Below, piece after piece: positions 8,655 through 19,443 of a DNA stretch of 37,446 nt. Positions within the stretch are counted from its first letter, which is position 1, and every line of letters starts with the position of its first letter. This stretch comes from Symbiodinium natans. Taxonomy: Eukaryota; Sar; Dinophyceae; Suessiales; Symbiodiniaceae. A program made the translations under genes and the position numbers. The stretch covers positions 345,001 to 382,446 of the forward strand of contig CAJNDS010002518.1 of assembly GCA_905221605.1 (NCBI GenBank), read 5' to 3'. The notes under the pieces are model-generated. The model ran no database searches. It was not told the DNA's origin and worked only from the letters and a program-made list of their open reading frames with translations.

Positions 8655-11600
8655 GCCTCGTCGTACACCCCAAACTCGAAACCACAAACCCGAACCCCTA
8701 AAGTCAGCTGAGAAGCCACATCCATGGGCCGTGGACCATGAGCCAATGGGGCCAGGAGCCATGGGTCCAGTGGGGGGCAGGGTGCGTGGGGGGTGGGGGT
8801 GGGGGTTGGAAGTGTGGGTGCGAGGGGGTGGGGGTGGGGGTTGGGGGTTGGGGGTGGCAGGGTGCATGCGGGGTGGGGGTGGGGGTTGGGGGTGGGGGTG
8901 GAGCAGGGGCCATATATAGGACCAGCCTTGGCAGCCATACAGGTCGACGGATGAAGAAGGGGACCAGGAGCCATGGGTCCATGAGAAGCATGGCGGGGTG
9001 CGTGGGGGGCTTGGGCAAGGGGGGGAGCATTGGCAGGCAGGTCGAGGGATGAAGAATGGGACCAGGAGCCATGGGTCCATGAGAAGCATGGCGTGGTGCG
9101 TGGGGAACTTGGGCAAGGGGGGGGAGTATGCGGAGCGGGAAGGGCGGATGGGCGGGGGTGCGTGGGTGGTGGGGGTAGGGCAAGCGGGCCAAGCGGGGGA
9201 GGAGGTCGAGGGGATGGAGAGTGGGAGCATGGGCCAAAAGGGGAGTAGGCGGAGCTGGAAGGGCGGAGGGCGGAGCGGGCCGGGTGGGGGGAGCCGTGGG
9301 GCCAGGAGCCATGGATCCAGGACAAGCATGGGCGGGGCAGTGCGGGGTGGGGGTTGGGGGTGGGGGTGGAGCAGGGGCCAGAAACAGGACATTGGCAGCC
9401 ATGCAGGTCGAGGATGAAGAATGGAGGAGCCACAGGCCCATGACAAGCATGGCGGGGTGCGTGGGGGGCTTGGGCATAGGGGGGGATTATGCGGAGCGGG
9501 AAGGGCGGATGGGCGGGGGGCGGGGTGCGTGGGTGGGGGTAGGGGAGAAGCCACACGCAGGGGCCGTGGACCATGAGCCAATGGGGCCATGGGTCCATGA
9601 GGGGCATGGGCGGCGGGGCAGGGTGCGTGAGGGGAAGGGGCAGGGAGCTGGGTCCATGAGGGGTAGGTCAAGGGGATGGAGAGGGGGAGCATGGGCCAGA
9701 GGGAGTCGGCGGAGGGCGGAGCGGGCGGAGCGGGCGGAGGGGGCGGGCATGCACTGGGGCCCTTTAAAGTCAGCTGAGAAGCCACACGCGAGTGAGGGAT
9801 GGGGAGGGCGCAGGTGGGGGTGGAGCGTGGGAGTGGGGTGAAATGGGGAGTGAAAGAAAAAAAAAAGCGGGGAAGTGAGAGCATGGAAAAGTGGGGGATG
9901 AGGGAGCGAGGAAGCGAGGGGGGGTTGGGGGTGGAGCAGGGGCCATATATAGGACCAGCATTGGCAGCCATGCAGGTCGAGGGATGAAGAATGGGACCAG
10001 GAGCCATGTCCATGCAGGGGGGGGGGCTTGGGCAAGAGGGGGAGAATGCGGGGGCATGCACTGGGGCCCGTTAAAGTCAGCTGAGAAGCCACATCCATGG
10101 GAGCAAGGGGCCCATGACAAGCACGGGCGGCGGGGCAGGGTGCGTGCGGGGTGGGGGTGGGGGACCAGGAGCCATGGGTCCATGAAAAGCATGGCGGGGT
10201 GCGTGGGGGGCTTGGGCAAGGGGAATGTATGCGGAGATGGGCGGGGAGCGGGTGCGTGGGTGGTGGGGGTAGGGGAGCCATGGGGCCAGGAGCCATGGGT
10301 CCATGGCGGGGCAGCGTGAGGGGTAAGGGGTAGGGAGCTGGGTCCATGAGGGGTAGGTCAAGGGGATGAAGAGTGGGAGCATGGGCCAAAGGAGAGTGAG
10401 TAGGCGGAGCTGGAAGGGCGGAGGGCGGAGCGGGCGGAGCGGGCCGAGCGGGCGGAGGGCCCGGGCAGGCACTGGGGCCAAAGTCAGCTGAGAAGCCACA
10501 TCCATGGGCCGTGGACCATGAGCCAATGGGGCCAGGAGCCAGGAGCCATGGGTCCAGTGGGGGGCGGGGTGCGAGGAGGGGTGGGTCAAAAAGCTGGAGA
10601 GTGGGAGCATGGGCCAGAGGGGAGTCGGCGGAGCTGGAAGGGCGGAGGGCGGAGCGAGCGGAGCGGGCGGAGCGGGCGGAGGGCCCGGGCATGCACTGGG
10701 GCCCTTTAAAGTCAGCTGAGAAGCCACATCCATGGGAGCAAGGGGCCCATGAGTGCGTGCGGGGTGGGGGTGGGGGTTGTGGGAGGGGAGGAGCTGGAAG
10801 GGCGGAGGGCGGAGGGGGCGGAGCGGGCGGAGCGGGCGGAGGGCCGGGGCATGCACTGGGGCCCTCTAAAGTCAGCTGAGAAGCCACATCCATGAGCCGT
10901 ACCATGAGCCAATGGGGCCAGGAGCCATGGGTTCAGTGGGGGGCGGGGTGCGGGGGGTGGGGGTGGGGGTTGGAAGTGTGAGTGGGTGGGGGGGTTGGGG
11001 GTTGGGGTGGAGCAGGGGCCAGAAAAAAGGACCAGCATTGGCAGCCATGCAGGTCGAGGGATGAAGAATGGGAGCAGGAGGCAATGGGGCCAGGAGCCAT
11101 GGGTCCAGTGGGGGGGCGGAGTGCGTGGGGGGGTGGGGGTGGGGAGCGGGAAGGTGGGGGTAGGGGCGGAGGGGAGCCAAGGAGCCAGGGGTGCATGAGG
11201 GGCATGGGCGGCGGGGCAGCGTGAGGGTAGGTCAAGGTGATGGAGAGTGGGAGCATGGGCCAAAACAGAGTGAGTAGGCGGAGCTGGAAGGGTGGAGGGC
11301 GGAGTGGGCGGAGCGGGCGGAGCGGGCGGAGGGGCCGGGCATGCACTGGGGCCTATGGCCTTTAAAGTCAGCTGAGAAGCCACATCCATGGGCCGTGGAC
11401 CATGAGCCATGGGGAGCCATGGGGCCAGAAGCCATGGGTCCATGAGGGGCATGTGTGTAAGGGGCAGGGAGCTGGGTCCAGGTCAAGGGGATGGAGAGTG
11501 GGAGCATGGGCCAGAGGGGAGTAGGCGGAGCTGGAAGGGCGGAGGGCGGAGCGAGTGCACTGGGGCGGGGTGCGTGGGGGGTGGGGGTGGGGGTTGGAAG

Positions 11601-13610
11601 TGTGGGTGGGTGGGGGTGGGGGTTGGGGGTTGGGTGGCAGGGTGCGTGCGGTATGGGGGTGGGGGTTGGGGTGGAGCAGGGGCCATACAAAGGACCAGCA
11701 TTGGCAGCCATGCAGGTCGAGGGATGAAGAATGGGACCAGGAGGCAATGGGGCCAAGAGCCATGGGTCCAGTGGGGGGGCGGGGTGCGTGGGGGGTGGGG
11801 GTGGGGGTTGGAAGTGTGGAAAGGGTGGGGTGTGTGGGGGTGGGGGTTGGGGGTGGGGGTGGAGCCATGACGCCAGGAGCAAGGGGCCCATGACAAGCAC
11901 GGGCGGCGGGGCAGGGTGCTTGCGGGTGGGGGTGGAGCAGCTCAAGGGATGAAGCACTTGAAGGTTCATGGTACTTATTAACCAATTATAAATGGGCTTA
12001 TAACCCTACTTACAATTGGGATAACCCCTCCATGAACCTTCAAGCATGGGCGGCGGGGCAGGGTGCGTGAGGGGTAAGGGGCAGGGAGCTGGGTCCATGA
12101 GGGGTAGGTCAAGGGGATGGAGAGTGGGTGCATGGGCCAAAGGAGAGTGAGTAGGCGGAGCTGGAAGGGCGGAGGGCGGAGCGGGCGGAGCGGGCGGAGG
12201 GCCCGGGCATGCACTGGGGCCTTTAAAGTCAGCTGAGAAGCCACATCCATGGGCCGTGGACCATGAGCCATGGGGCGTGAGGGGTAGGGAGCTGGGTCCA
12301 TGAGGGATGGATAGTGGGCGCATGGGCCAGAGGGGAGTAGGCGGAGCTGGAAGGGCGGAGGGCGGAGCGAGCGGAGCGGGCGGAGCGGGCGGAGGGCCCG
12401 GGCATGCACTGGGGCCCGGATCGGGGGTCAAGGGGAATGTATGCGGAGATGGGCGGGGAGCGGGTGCGTGGGTGGTGGGGGTAGGGGCGGAGGGGAGCCA
12501 TGGGGCCAGGAGCCATGGGTCCATGAGGGGCATGGGCGGCGGGGCAGCGTGAAACTTAAGGGGCAGGGAGCTGGGTCCATGAGGGGTAGGTCAAGGGGAT
12601 GGAGAGTGGGAGCATGGGCCAAAGGAGAGTGAGTAGGCGGAGCTGGAAGGGCGGAGGGCGGAGCGGGCGGAGCGGGCGGAGCGGGCGGAGGGCCCGGGCA
12701 TGCAGTGGGGCCTTTTAAGGTGGAGCCAGCTGGAAGGGGTTGGGGGTGGGGGTGGGGGTGGGGGTGGGGGGGGGGGAGCCATGGGGCCAGGAGCCATGGG
12801 TCCATGACAAGCATGGGTGGCGGGGCAGGGTGCGTGCGGGGTGGGGGTGGGGGTTAGGGGTGGGGGTGGAGCAGTGAGAAGCATGGCGGGGTGCGTGGGG
12901 GGCTTGGGCAAGGGGGGGAGTATGCGGAGCGGGAAGGGCGGGGGGCGGGGTGCGTGGTAGGGCAAGCGGGCGGCCATGCACTGGGGGCCGGTCGAGCTTG
13001 GGATGAAGAATGGGACCATGAGAAGCATGGCGGGGTGCGTGGGGGGCTTGGGCAAGGGAAGGAGTATGCGGAGCGGGAAGGGCGGATGGGTAAATAGGAG
13101 GGATGAAGAATGGGACCAGGAGCCATGGGTCCATGAGAAGCATGGCGGGGTGCGTGGGGGGCTTGGGCAAGGGGGGGAGTATGCGGAGCGGGAAGGGCGG
13201 ATGGACGGGGGGCGGGGTGCGTGGGTGGTGGGGGTAGGGCAAGCGGGCGGCCATGCACTGGGGGCCGGTCGAGCTTGGGATGAAGAATGGGACCAGGAGC
13301 CATGGGTCCATGAGAAGCATGGCGGGGTGCGTGGGGGGCTTGGGCAAGGGAAGGAGTATGCGGAGCGGGAAGGGCGGATGGGCGGGGGGCGGGGTGCGTG
13401 GGTGGTGGGGGTAGGGCAAGCGGGCGGGCATGCACTGGGAGGAGCCATGGGTCCATGAGAAGCATGGCGGGGTGCGTGGGGGGCTTGGGCAAGGGAAGGA
13501 GCGGGGGGCGGGGTGCGTGGGTGGTGGGGGTAGGGCAAGCGGGCGGGCATGCACTGGGGGCCGGTCGAGCTTTGGATGGGGTGGAGTAGGTGGTAGGGGC
13601 AATGGGTCTT
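8655..13610 (+). repeat. ~5-kb G-rich nested satellite
   Basis: Built from recurring blocks in shuffled order: (a) GTCAGCTGAGAAGCCACA plus CATGGGCCGTGGACCATGAG; (b) GGGGCCAGGAGCCATGGGTC; (c) GATGAAGAATGGGACCAGGA with GAGAAGCATGGCGGGGTGCG and GGCTTGGGCAAGGGG; (d) GGAGCTGGAAGGGCGGAG with GCGGGCGGA iterations; (e) GGGTGGGGGTGGGGGTT runs; (f) GACCAGCATTGGCAGCCATG; (g) GCATGCACTGGGGCCCTTTA. G-runs are almost entirely on the plus strand. Long Pro/His/Ala-rich frames on the minus strand (up to ~500 codons) and Gly-rich frames on the plus strand are by-products of the repeat. Confidence 0.92.
11957..12044. mobile_element. 88-bp MITE-like element inside the satellite
   Basis: Perfect 15-bp terminal inverted repeats, CTTGAAGGTTCATGG (11957-11971) and CCATGAACCTTCAAG (12030-12044), enclose AT-rich sequence starting TACTTATTAACCAATTATAA. 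The flanks share AGCA, consistent with a 3-4 bp target duplication in the satellite block ACAAGCATGGGCGG. It has no coding capacity. A related copy lies at 33533. Confidence 0.85.
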
Positions 13611-13645
13611 CACTGACGCCGCCCCCGCTCCGGCTGGGGTCGGCG

Positions 13646-13668
13646 GATATATATATATATATATATAT
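13646..13668. repeat. TA microsatellite
   Basis: (AT)n of about 23 bp at the right border of the G-rich satellite. Confidence 0.95.
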
Positions 13669-13855
13669 GTAATAATAACAATCATAATAGTAATAGTAGT
13701 AATACCAATGATAATAATAGAAAAATGATGAAAATAACAACAATAATAATAGCAATAATCAGAATGAATAACAATATTAATAATGCTAATAGTAATAACA
13801 ACAATAACAATAATAATACAACAACAACAACAACAACAACAATAATAATAATAAC

Positions 13856-13913
<58 letters not shown>

Positions 13914-13916
13914 TAT
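13669..13916. repeat. AAT/ACA trinucleotide microsatellite
   Basis: About 250 bp of AAT, AAC and AGT triplets, purest at 13855-13912 (AAT)n. Asn/Ile/Tyr homopolymer frames on either strand are artefacts. Confidence 0.95.
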
Positions 13917-14260
13917 TAGGATTATTATTATACTTATCATTATTACGATAATAATACTTATAGTTACTGTTTGTTTTTATATTTTATTATTATACTTATC
14001 GTTATACATACATTTTTATATTATGTTTAGATATGCCGATTATTTGTTTAGTTATAAGATAAGTTTTGTAGTCCGTGATTGGGGCTCGCAGTACATGAAT
14101 GGCAGGGCTGCAGCTTCAGGGCATGCTGGAGCACCGCTATGCTAAGTCTTGGGTTGTGGAAGACCGAATGAACCCTCAAAAGGTTTATGGCTCATATACC
14201 TTCTTAGGAACTATGGTCTTAGTAGTAGAAGAGGGTAGATGACCCCACATTTAGGGTTCA
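13917..14260. other. AT-rich unique sequence, no feature seen
   Basis: The first ~130 bp continue as decayed ATT-rich repeat. The rest is unique with no convincing exon. Confidence 0.5.
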
Positions 14261-14491
14261 TTTGGTCCACGCGGTATTGAAAGTTTGCCAGGTTGTGTGC
14301 CAACATCGATGTCCATGTTCCTTCAAGCTGTCTTTGCTGCAGGCTGTCATCCTGTCGCTGGAACCCAAAGCGCAACAACGCGTTCTGCGTTACGCCCCAT
14401 GCTGGCACATTATTCTCACTGTCTTCAGCTGTCTTTCACGGTTCTGCTTGCGCGAGAGCACTGCAACTGCGAGGTTTCGCTTTGTGTACAG

Positions 14492-14582
14492 AGAAGAACA
14501 GCGCTTGACAACCGGGACGAGGGCGTCCCGGATTGGGAGGATGAGGAGAACATGCAGCAGGCTCGCCTGCCATTCGGCACAG
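14492..14582 (+). CDS. exon candidate, acidic
   Basis: TGTGTACAG| then RRTALDNRDEGVPDWEDEEN and MQQARLPFG, ending ACA G|GCG (GC donor). The WEDEEN run and the flanking splice-like signals favour this frame over the longer open frame at 14262, which has shuffled composition. Function unknown. Confidence 0.42.
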
Positions 14583-14798
14583 GCGTACAAGCACAGTGCG
14601 TTTGCACCAGTCTCTGTATCGGATCACGGTGTCGCCATCCCAAAAGTGCATGTCAAACAGCCGAAGTCACAGCCTTTCAGCCCTAGGCTCAGGGGAAGGT
14701 TGGTTCTGGGGGGCGCGCAGGACTTCCCGTCGCTTGGGGAGGCACCAGCTGGCATCCCGGATCAGTGTGCCTCACAATTGGTTGGCGCATGCCGCACT

Positions 14799-14870
14799 CT
14801 AAACCCTAAACCCTAAACCCTAGACCCTAGACCCTAAACCCTAAACCCTAAACCCTAAACCCTAAACCCT
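14799..14870 (-). repeat. interstitial telomere-like array (CCCTAAA)
   Basis: About ten units with two TAGACCC variants. It faces the TTTAGGG array at 14996, forming an inverted pair 125 bp apart. Confidence 0.95.
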
Positions 14871-14995
14871 GCATGATGGGATCGGCCCTGACATTCCTCT
14901 CAGGCCTCAGCTCCAGGCGCCGAAATCAGCTCTCTTGCGCGCCATGCACGAGGCTCTCCGCAGGCTTTTTAGGGGCCTTATTTTAGGGGTGCACA

Positions 14996-15055
14996 GGGTT
15001 TAGGGTTTAGGGTTTAGGGTTTAGGGTTTAGGGTTTAGGGTTTAGGGTTTAGGGT
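14996..15055 (+). repeat. interstitial telomere-like array (TTTAGGG)
   Basis: Eight perfect TTTAGGG units; inverted partner of 14799-14870. Confidence 0.95.
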
Positions 15056-15215
15056 TGCTTTAGGGGCCTGTTTGTTTGGGTGCAGGTCCTTACCTAGGTA
15101 GGCCTCTGTGGGCATTTTAGTTTTTCCCTCATTGGGTCTGAGAGGACTATAGAGGTAGTCCCGTGCCACGCTGCAGCCAGGGCTTTAAGGGCTATCCTAT
15201 TTACATGGGGGTTTT

Positions 15216-15299
15216 CCGAATTCAGGGGCACCTTATTGGGGTCCTTAGTATAAGGGAGTCCCACTATTTTGGGGTCTGTTTTAGGGTTCCTTATTTTCG
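15216..15299 (-). mobile_element. 84-bp inverted-repeat element, minus orientation
   Basis: On the minus strand it begins CGAAAATAAGGAACCCT and ends ACCCCAATAAGGTGCCCCTG followed by AATTCGG, with CCCCAAAATAGTGGGACTCC inside. Block order and spacing match the elements at 26228 and 34914. Confidence 0.75.
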
Positions 15300-15477
15300 C
15301 AAGTCCCCGCAGAGCAAGCTCAAAAAGGGCCTCCTTCCTTTCGGAAATCCGCCAGAGTTCAGGGTCCAGGGGCCTGAACTTTGCAGCATTCAGAGTGACA
15401 GTTCACCTATAAAAATCCTGAACTCACCAATCGCTTCCAGCACTACACCCCCGAAAGGCAGCAATAATGAAAACAAA

Positions 15478-15640
15478 TAACATAGTAGTAATAATGATAA
15501 TCGAAATAATAGTAATAAGAGTAATCAGAAGCAATAACAATACTAGCATTTAAAGCAATAGTAGCAAGAGAGTAATAGTAGCGATAATAGTAGTAAGCGT
15601 AATAAGAGTCGTAGTACTTATAGTAACAAATGGCAGACAC
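15478..15640. repeat. degenerate GTA/ATA/GCAATA microsatellite
   Basis: AT-rich trinucleotide-like sequence of AGTAATA and TAGCAA units. Tyr-rich minus-strand frames are artefacts. Confidence 0.8.
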
Positions 15641-15829
15641 AGTAATCATTATCATAGGAATGATCGTAGCAATGGAAATTACACCCGCAGGTTGGTCTGA
15701 CATTGCGGCCGGCCAGGCCCGTGAGGCGCGCGAGACCATGGCGAGAAGGAATGGTTGCTTGGGCTGTCTCCTTTGAGGCTTCAAGATTCAGGGCTATCAG
15801 AGCAGCTATCATTGTTGTTGTTATGGCAA

Positions 15830-16940
15830 ATATTAATGACTAGTGACTAGTGTTCGTAAGATTAAAAGAGGTTACTAACAATATTCATCACATTACTATG
15901 ACACTACGAATATGGATAACGCCTTTTTTGCTACTTGTCATTTCCAGAAAAGCCAGTCATACTCTTTATGCAGTTCATATTCTTTATAATTACCGTCAAC
16001 AGGTGTTATGATAGTATGAATGCTACGAATAATACTATTCAGACCATTCGCACTATTGACCTATTCATGAATAGTATTCGATTAAAAATACTCTTGCTAC
16101 TATATGTGAAGTGCTCTTCAAACTATTCTTCCTACAAATGCTATCAATACTAGTCGTACTTTGAATGCATTCTCATATTCTTTATACTGTACCATGCTTT
16201 CTTTTGATACTTCGAGTATGATTGATACTGAAAGATGAATATGAACTATATGGGTCATATGATGAATATTTCCAGCTTTTATGAAGATTCTTAACAACAT
16301 TCATACTTGTAACACATCCGCATGATCGATCTGTCAATGTTCGTAACATGGCTATTGTTGCGGGTATGTTTATTACCATTTTCCTTCTTTCAAAAGCGAA
16401 GCAACACCAAAATGTGTATCCTCGTTATTACATGGTCGCGGGGCTGCCTAGTCAAGGCTTTATCTGATTTTCGTTTTAGGGGAGAGGGTGAGCGTAAGGG
16501 ACGGCACAGGGTTGTTTGTTACATTGCGCTCCGCACTCAAAGCTCACGGTTTTCTTCATGCTCATTTAGGGCTTGTTTCAGGTGATCTTCACGTGGAAAG
16601 AGGCTTCAAGGGTTCCATCTGTACCTGAGCACGGCCAGACCCTGGTCACGACTAAGTAAAGGATGCCCATCGACACATGCTTGCTCTCGATTTTCTTAAA
16701 CCTTGTGCACGATTCCTCACACGTCAAAACATCTCAGAACACCCGATAACCGAATGGCACCTATACTCTGAAATTGGCAGGCGAACGTCGCCCAGGCGGA
16801 GCAATTCCCGGCACTAGGAGGCACCTGACGGGTTACCCACCGGCCAAAACCCCTTAGTCCGAAAACTCTAAAGATGGGCTGCTCCAAAAGTATAACCCCT
16901 TTTCGGATACCCTCAATTCAAGGTTCATACTATAGCAGGA
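15830..16940. other. AT-rich intergenic or intronic stretch
   Basis: From 15830 to 16330 the DNA is AT-rich with TACTATTC/GAATAGT motifs and no repeat array. An 87-codon frame from 16322 has no recognisable domain and Cys/Ser/Arg-rich composition; I do not call it. 16580-16940 is featureless. Confidence 0.5.
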
Positions 16941-17298
16941 ACCGAAACAGTGACTCTACTTGAGAACGCTCTGCCCAGAGAGGGGATTTCTGGAGGCAGC
17001 TCATTGGGTAAGAAGGATCTGGGAGAGATGTCGAGTCGGTCAGGCACGGGTAGACAGTCACATCTGGCGGGGGTTGTTCTGTCTCAGGGTCCCGTTGTGG
17101 GGGTGCTTTTGTATATGGGGGGGGGGTGGGGTGGAAAGGCCATGGCGGGGCTGCTAGGGAGGGGGTAGCTGGGGATTGCCTCGGAGTTATCTGGCGACCT
17201 GGTATGGAACGACGCAGGTTGCCGGGTGCCTTTCAGAATCCTTAACCCTAAACCCTAAACCCTTGCTCATTTTCGGTCAAGAAAACCTACGTATGAAC

Positions 17299-17345
17299 CA
17301 TAAACCCTAAACCCCTAAACCCTAAACCCTTTTAGGGTTTATGGA
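17299..17345. repeat. fold-back telomere-like repeat
   Basis: CCCTAAA units run directly into TTTTAGGGTTTATGG, so the two orientations meet at a single point and can form a hairpin. It lies just 5' of an exon candidate. Confidence 0.85.
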
Positions 17346-17363
17346 ACCCTGCAATCCTTGCAG

Positions 17364-17434
17364 GAGCAGGGCCAGGGGCAGCTGGTCCAGCGGCGGTCCC
17401 CAGCACGGCACCTAGGGACACCAAACTGAAAGGG
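17364..17434 (+). CDS. exon candidate, Ala/Pro-rich, telomere unit as donor
   Basis: TCCTTGCAG| then AGPGAAGPAAVPSTAPRDTK and LKG, ending GGG|GTTTAGGG. The 5' splice site is then the first base triplet-plus of a telomere-like array. The phase (0) matches the next exon at 17609 (LKG|VGDLVKEARL), which selects this frame over two other open frames. Protein unknown. Confidence 0.5.
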
Positions 17435-17510
17435 GTTTAGGGTTTGGGGTTTGGGGTTTAAGGTTTAGGGTTTAGGGTTTAGGGTTTAGGGTTTAGGGTC
17501 TAGGGTTTAG
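17435..17510 (+). repeat. intron-borne telomere-like array (TTTAGGG)
   Basis: Starts at the proposed donor, with variant units GGTTTGG then six perfect TTTAGGG units. The rest of the proposed intron to 17608 is G-rich with GGTGGNGGT runs. Confidence 0.9.
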
Positions 17511-17608
17511 TGCCACCCCACACCTAGTGTGAGCGGGAATGGTAGTGATCCGAGTAGGTGGAGGAGGTAGGTGGTGGCGGTGGTGTCGATGGTGCCTTTC
17601 TGTTGCAG

Positions 17609-17695
17609 GTTGGGGACCTGGTCAAAGAGGCCCGCCTTCGCCTCTCGGCTGAAACCCTTGGCCCTTGCACTTGGGGTTTTACATGCCAAAGGGGC
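17609..17695 (+). CDS. exon candidate
   Basis: CTGTTGCAG| then VGDLVKEARLRLSAETLG, charged and helical, with GC-biased codons. After about 17665 the frame runs into lower-quality sequence and then a CCCTAA remnant, so the 3' border is uncertain. It is joined in phase to 17364-17434. Confidence 0.5.
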
Positions 17696-17750
17696 TCGAA
17701 ACCCTAAGCCCCAAACCCTGCCAACATGTCACTAAGCTGTTTTTCTGAGG

Positions 17751-18069
17751 CAGGGTCTGTGGCCAAGTCCCACGGGCGCTAGTTTTGCCCTTCAATACCG
17801 CCACGATAATTCAAGGCATGCGATTGCTGGTGGGGATGGCAAACAGCCCTCATTGGTTGGCCTCCTTGTCTACACATCGCAAACCTGAAGCTATCATCGG
17901 GGACCGTCAACAGTCTTGGAATCCAAATCTACGAAGCCAAGTGAGGAGTTGTAACACTCGAGTTGCCAGCATCATCCGAGCACCTGACCCCAAAGCATCC
18001 CCAAACCATCCTAACACCCTCATCGAGAACCAGAATTTCAGAGCTTTGGGTTTTTGTGAATGCCAATGA
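17751..18069 (+). CDS. possible exon or ORF, unknown
   Basis: From TGAGGCAG|G the frame is open for about 105 codons, with QGMRLLVGMANSPHWLASLS early and an Asn/Pro-rich, less convincing end. No family is recognised. The opposite strand is also open in part. It may be a real exon only in its first 40-60 codons. Confidence 0.25.
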
Positions 18070-18431
18070 TGGATTGAGAATCCCGAACCATATAGACCCT
18101 GCAACTTAAAATCCTCAAACCAGAGGTTGGGGGTTTACCGAGCAGCCTTGAGACAAGTTCTGCCTCTGTGAGGCCTGCGCCCACTGGCCGGACAGGCCGT
18201 GTAGGGTTTAGGGCTGAGGGTTCGAGGTTCTGCCACAACCCTGCTGTGAGCCTCTCCGATTCCTCGCGATTCACCATTCTGATTCGTAGAATTGGTTGGG
18301 GCAGAGGGGAGCTTCTACAAGGGGACGTTTGGGTAGTGAGGGGATCTCACATAGGGCAAGCCACTGCCACGCCAGGGGACACTGGGAGTCAGGCAGCAGC
18401 CTCAGCTAAAATATGGGGCCCTTTTTGTGTT

Positions 18432-18526
18432 CTGATTCTCATTCTTGTTGCTATGATGACTGCAGTGTATTTACAGTATCTGATTCTCATTCTTATTGCT
18501 ATGATTACTGCAGTGCATTACGGTAT
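18432..18526 (+). repeat. 48-bp imperfect tandem duplication
   Basis: CTGATTCTCATTCTTGTTGC...ACAGTAT followed directly by a copy with about four changes and a one-base indel. It is unique in the window. Confidence 0.9.
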
Positions 18527-18749
18527 CCAAGACTAGGAGGGCCGCATTCCTTTCATCGAGGCGCATGCGCGCAGCTGGGACCATGCTCCAGCGCACTTGC
18601 CTCGTTTCTAGTACGACCCCAACATGAGGCTACTGCTGCCGACCGTGTTCGAGGCAAAAACTTGCTGGACACGGGGGCGGAGGCCACTTGGCGGCACAAT
18701 TCCTCATGTGACCGAATGCCTACTGCCTGCTTGCTGTTTGGTTCTTAAA

Positions 18750-19052
18750 TCAGGTCTTAGGGGCATCAAGAAAACTGCTGTAGTAAAGAGTTGCACGTAG
18801 CCACGAGAAGAGCAGCTGTTTCCTTTTCGAGGCATTTCCCAGCTTGGGAGGGAGCAGTGCGCCGGCAAAGCGCTCGGCATCGTTGGCCAACGCAGTCCGT
18901 GGCCTGTCCACTGACCTTTTGATGTCAGGCTGCTGAGAACGTAAAGTGGGGAGCGTCCGGAGCCAAGCTATTTCATGGCCCAGGGACATCAGAGTCTCTC
19001 GCTGAAAATCTGCATTGAGTCCGTGTCCACTTCGGGGACATCCCCTGTCCAC
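18750..19052 (-). CDS. minus-strand coding-like frame, unknown protein
   Basis: One hundred open codons on the minus strand with protein-like composition (FQRETLMSLGHEIAWLRTLP, then RSVDRPRTALANDAERFAG). The plus strand is broken in the same region, so this may be a gene or fragment opposite to its neighbours. No domain is recognised. Start and splice borders are unknown. Confidence 0.35.
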   Translation of the reverse strand: MDRGCPRSGHGLNADFQRETLMSLGHEIAWLRTLPTLRSQQPDIKRSVDRPRTALANDAERFAGALLPPKLGNASKRKQLLFSWLRATLYYSSFLDAPKT

Positions 19053-19193
19053 GAACTACCATGGCATTTACATTGAGTGTCAAACATGTCAACCCTGACT
19101 TCCCCACCCCATCCCCTAATCTGACTCCAAACGAGATCCCCTCTCCATAAATTCTAAGTATATGCCCCAAATACTGCTATGATGGAGGTAGTG

Positions 19194-19222
19194 CATATAT
19201 TATCTATATATATATATATGTG
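19194..19222. repeat. TA microsatellite
   Basis: TATATTATCTATATATATATATATG run. Confidence 0.9.
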
Positions 19223-19339
19223 TGTTCATTTCTTTATATCTTCATTTCGTTGTTTATTTATTTATGTACATATATGCATATATACTTTTCTTGTTTGTGC
19301 ATCTCCTTTCTTGGGTAAGAAAGAGATTGAGCCGTGAAG

Positions 19340-19430
19340 ATCACGCGGCCCACCCCGAGTGCCGAGGCCGCGGCCGAGCGCAGCGGGGAGTTTTTGCCTC
19401 AGCTGAGTCTGCTGGTTTCTTCAAACAAGG
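19340..19430 (+). CDS. exon of an Ala/Pro/Lys/Glu-rich protein (first recognised)
   Basis: GCCGTGAAG| then ITRPTPSAEAAAERSGEFLP, then LSLLVSSNK, ending AAG G|GTCCC, a phase-1 GT donor. The next exon begins with two bases, so the junction yields NKG-AESAQ in frame. The intron between holds a TTTAGGG array. Together with the exons to 23623 this may be one gene whose protein is low-complexity and rich in Ala, Pro, Lys and Glu. The link across the whole chain is inferred from composition and strand only. Confidence 0.5.
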
Positions 19431-19443
19431 GTCCCTTCTAGGG

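Noticed and set aside
8562-10905. Very long Pro/His/Ala-rich open frames on the minus strand (up to ~499 codons), e.g. 8562-10061 and 9487-10905
   Set aside because: They lie entirely in the G-rich satellite, exist in several frames at once, and their repeats follow the DNA units. Absence of stops is explained by C-rich composition.
12591-13940. 449-codon minus-strand frame with Tyr/Ile runs
   Set aside because: Joins a trinucleotide microsatellite with the satellite; purely repeat-derived.
14262-14816. 184-codon plus-strand frame
   Set aside because: Composition is uneven, and a 30-codon exon with splice-like borders in another frame (14492-14582) explains the coding signal better.
16322-16585. 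87-codon plus-strand frame with ATG
   Set aside because: Cys/Ser/Phe/Arg-rich without domain, no splice-like borders, AT-rich surroundings; not better than chance.
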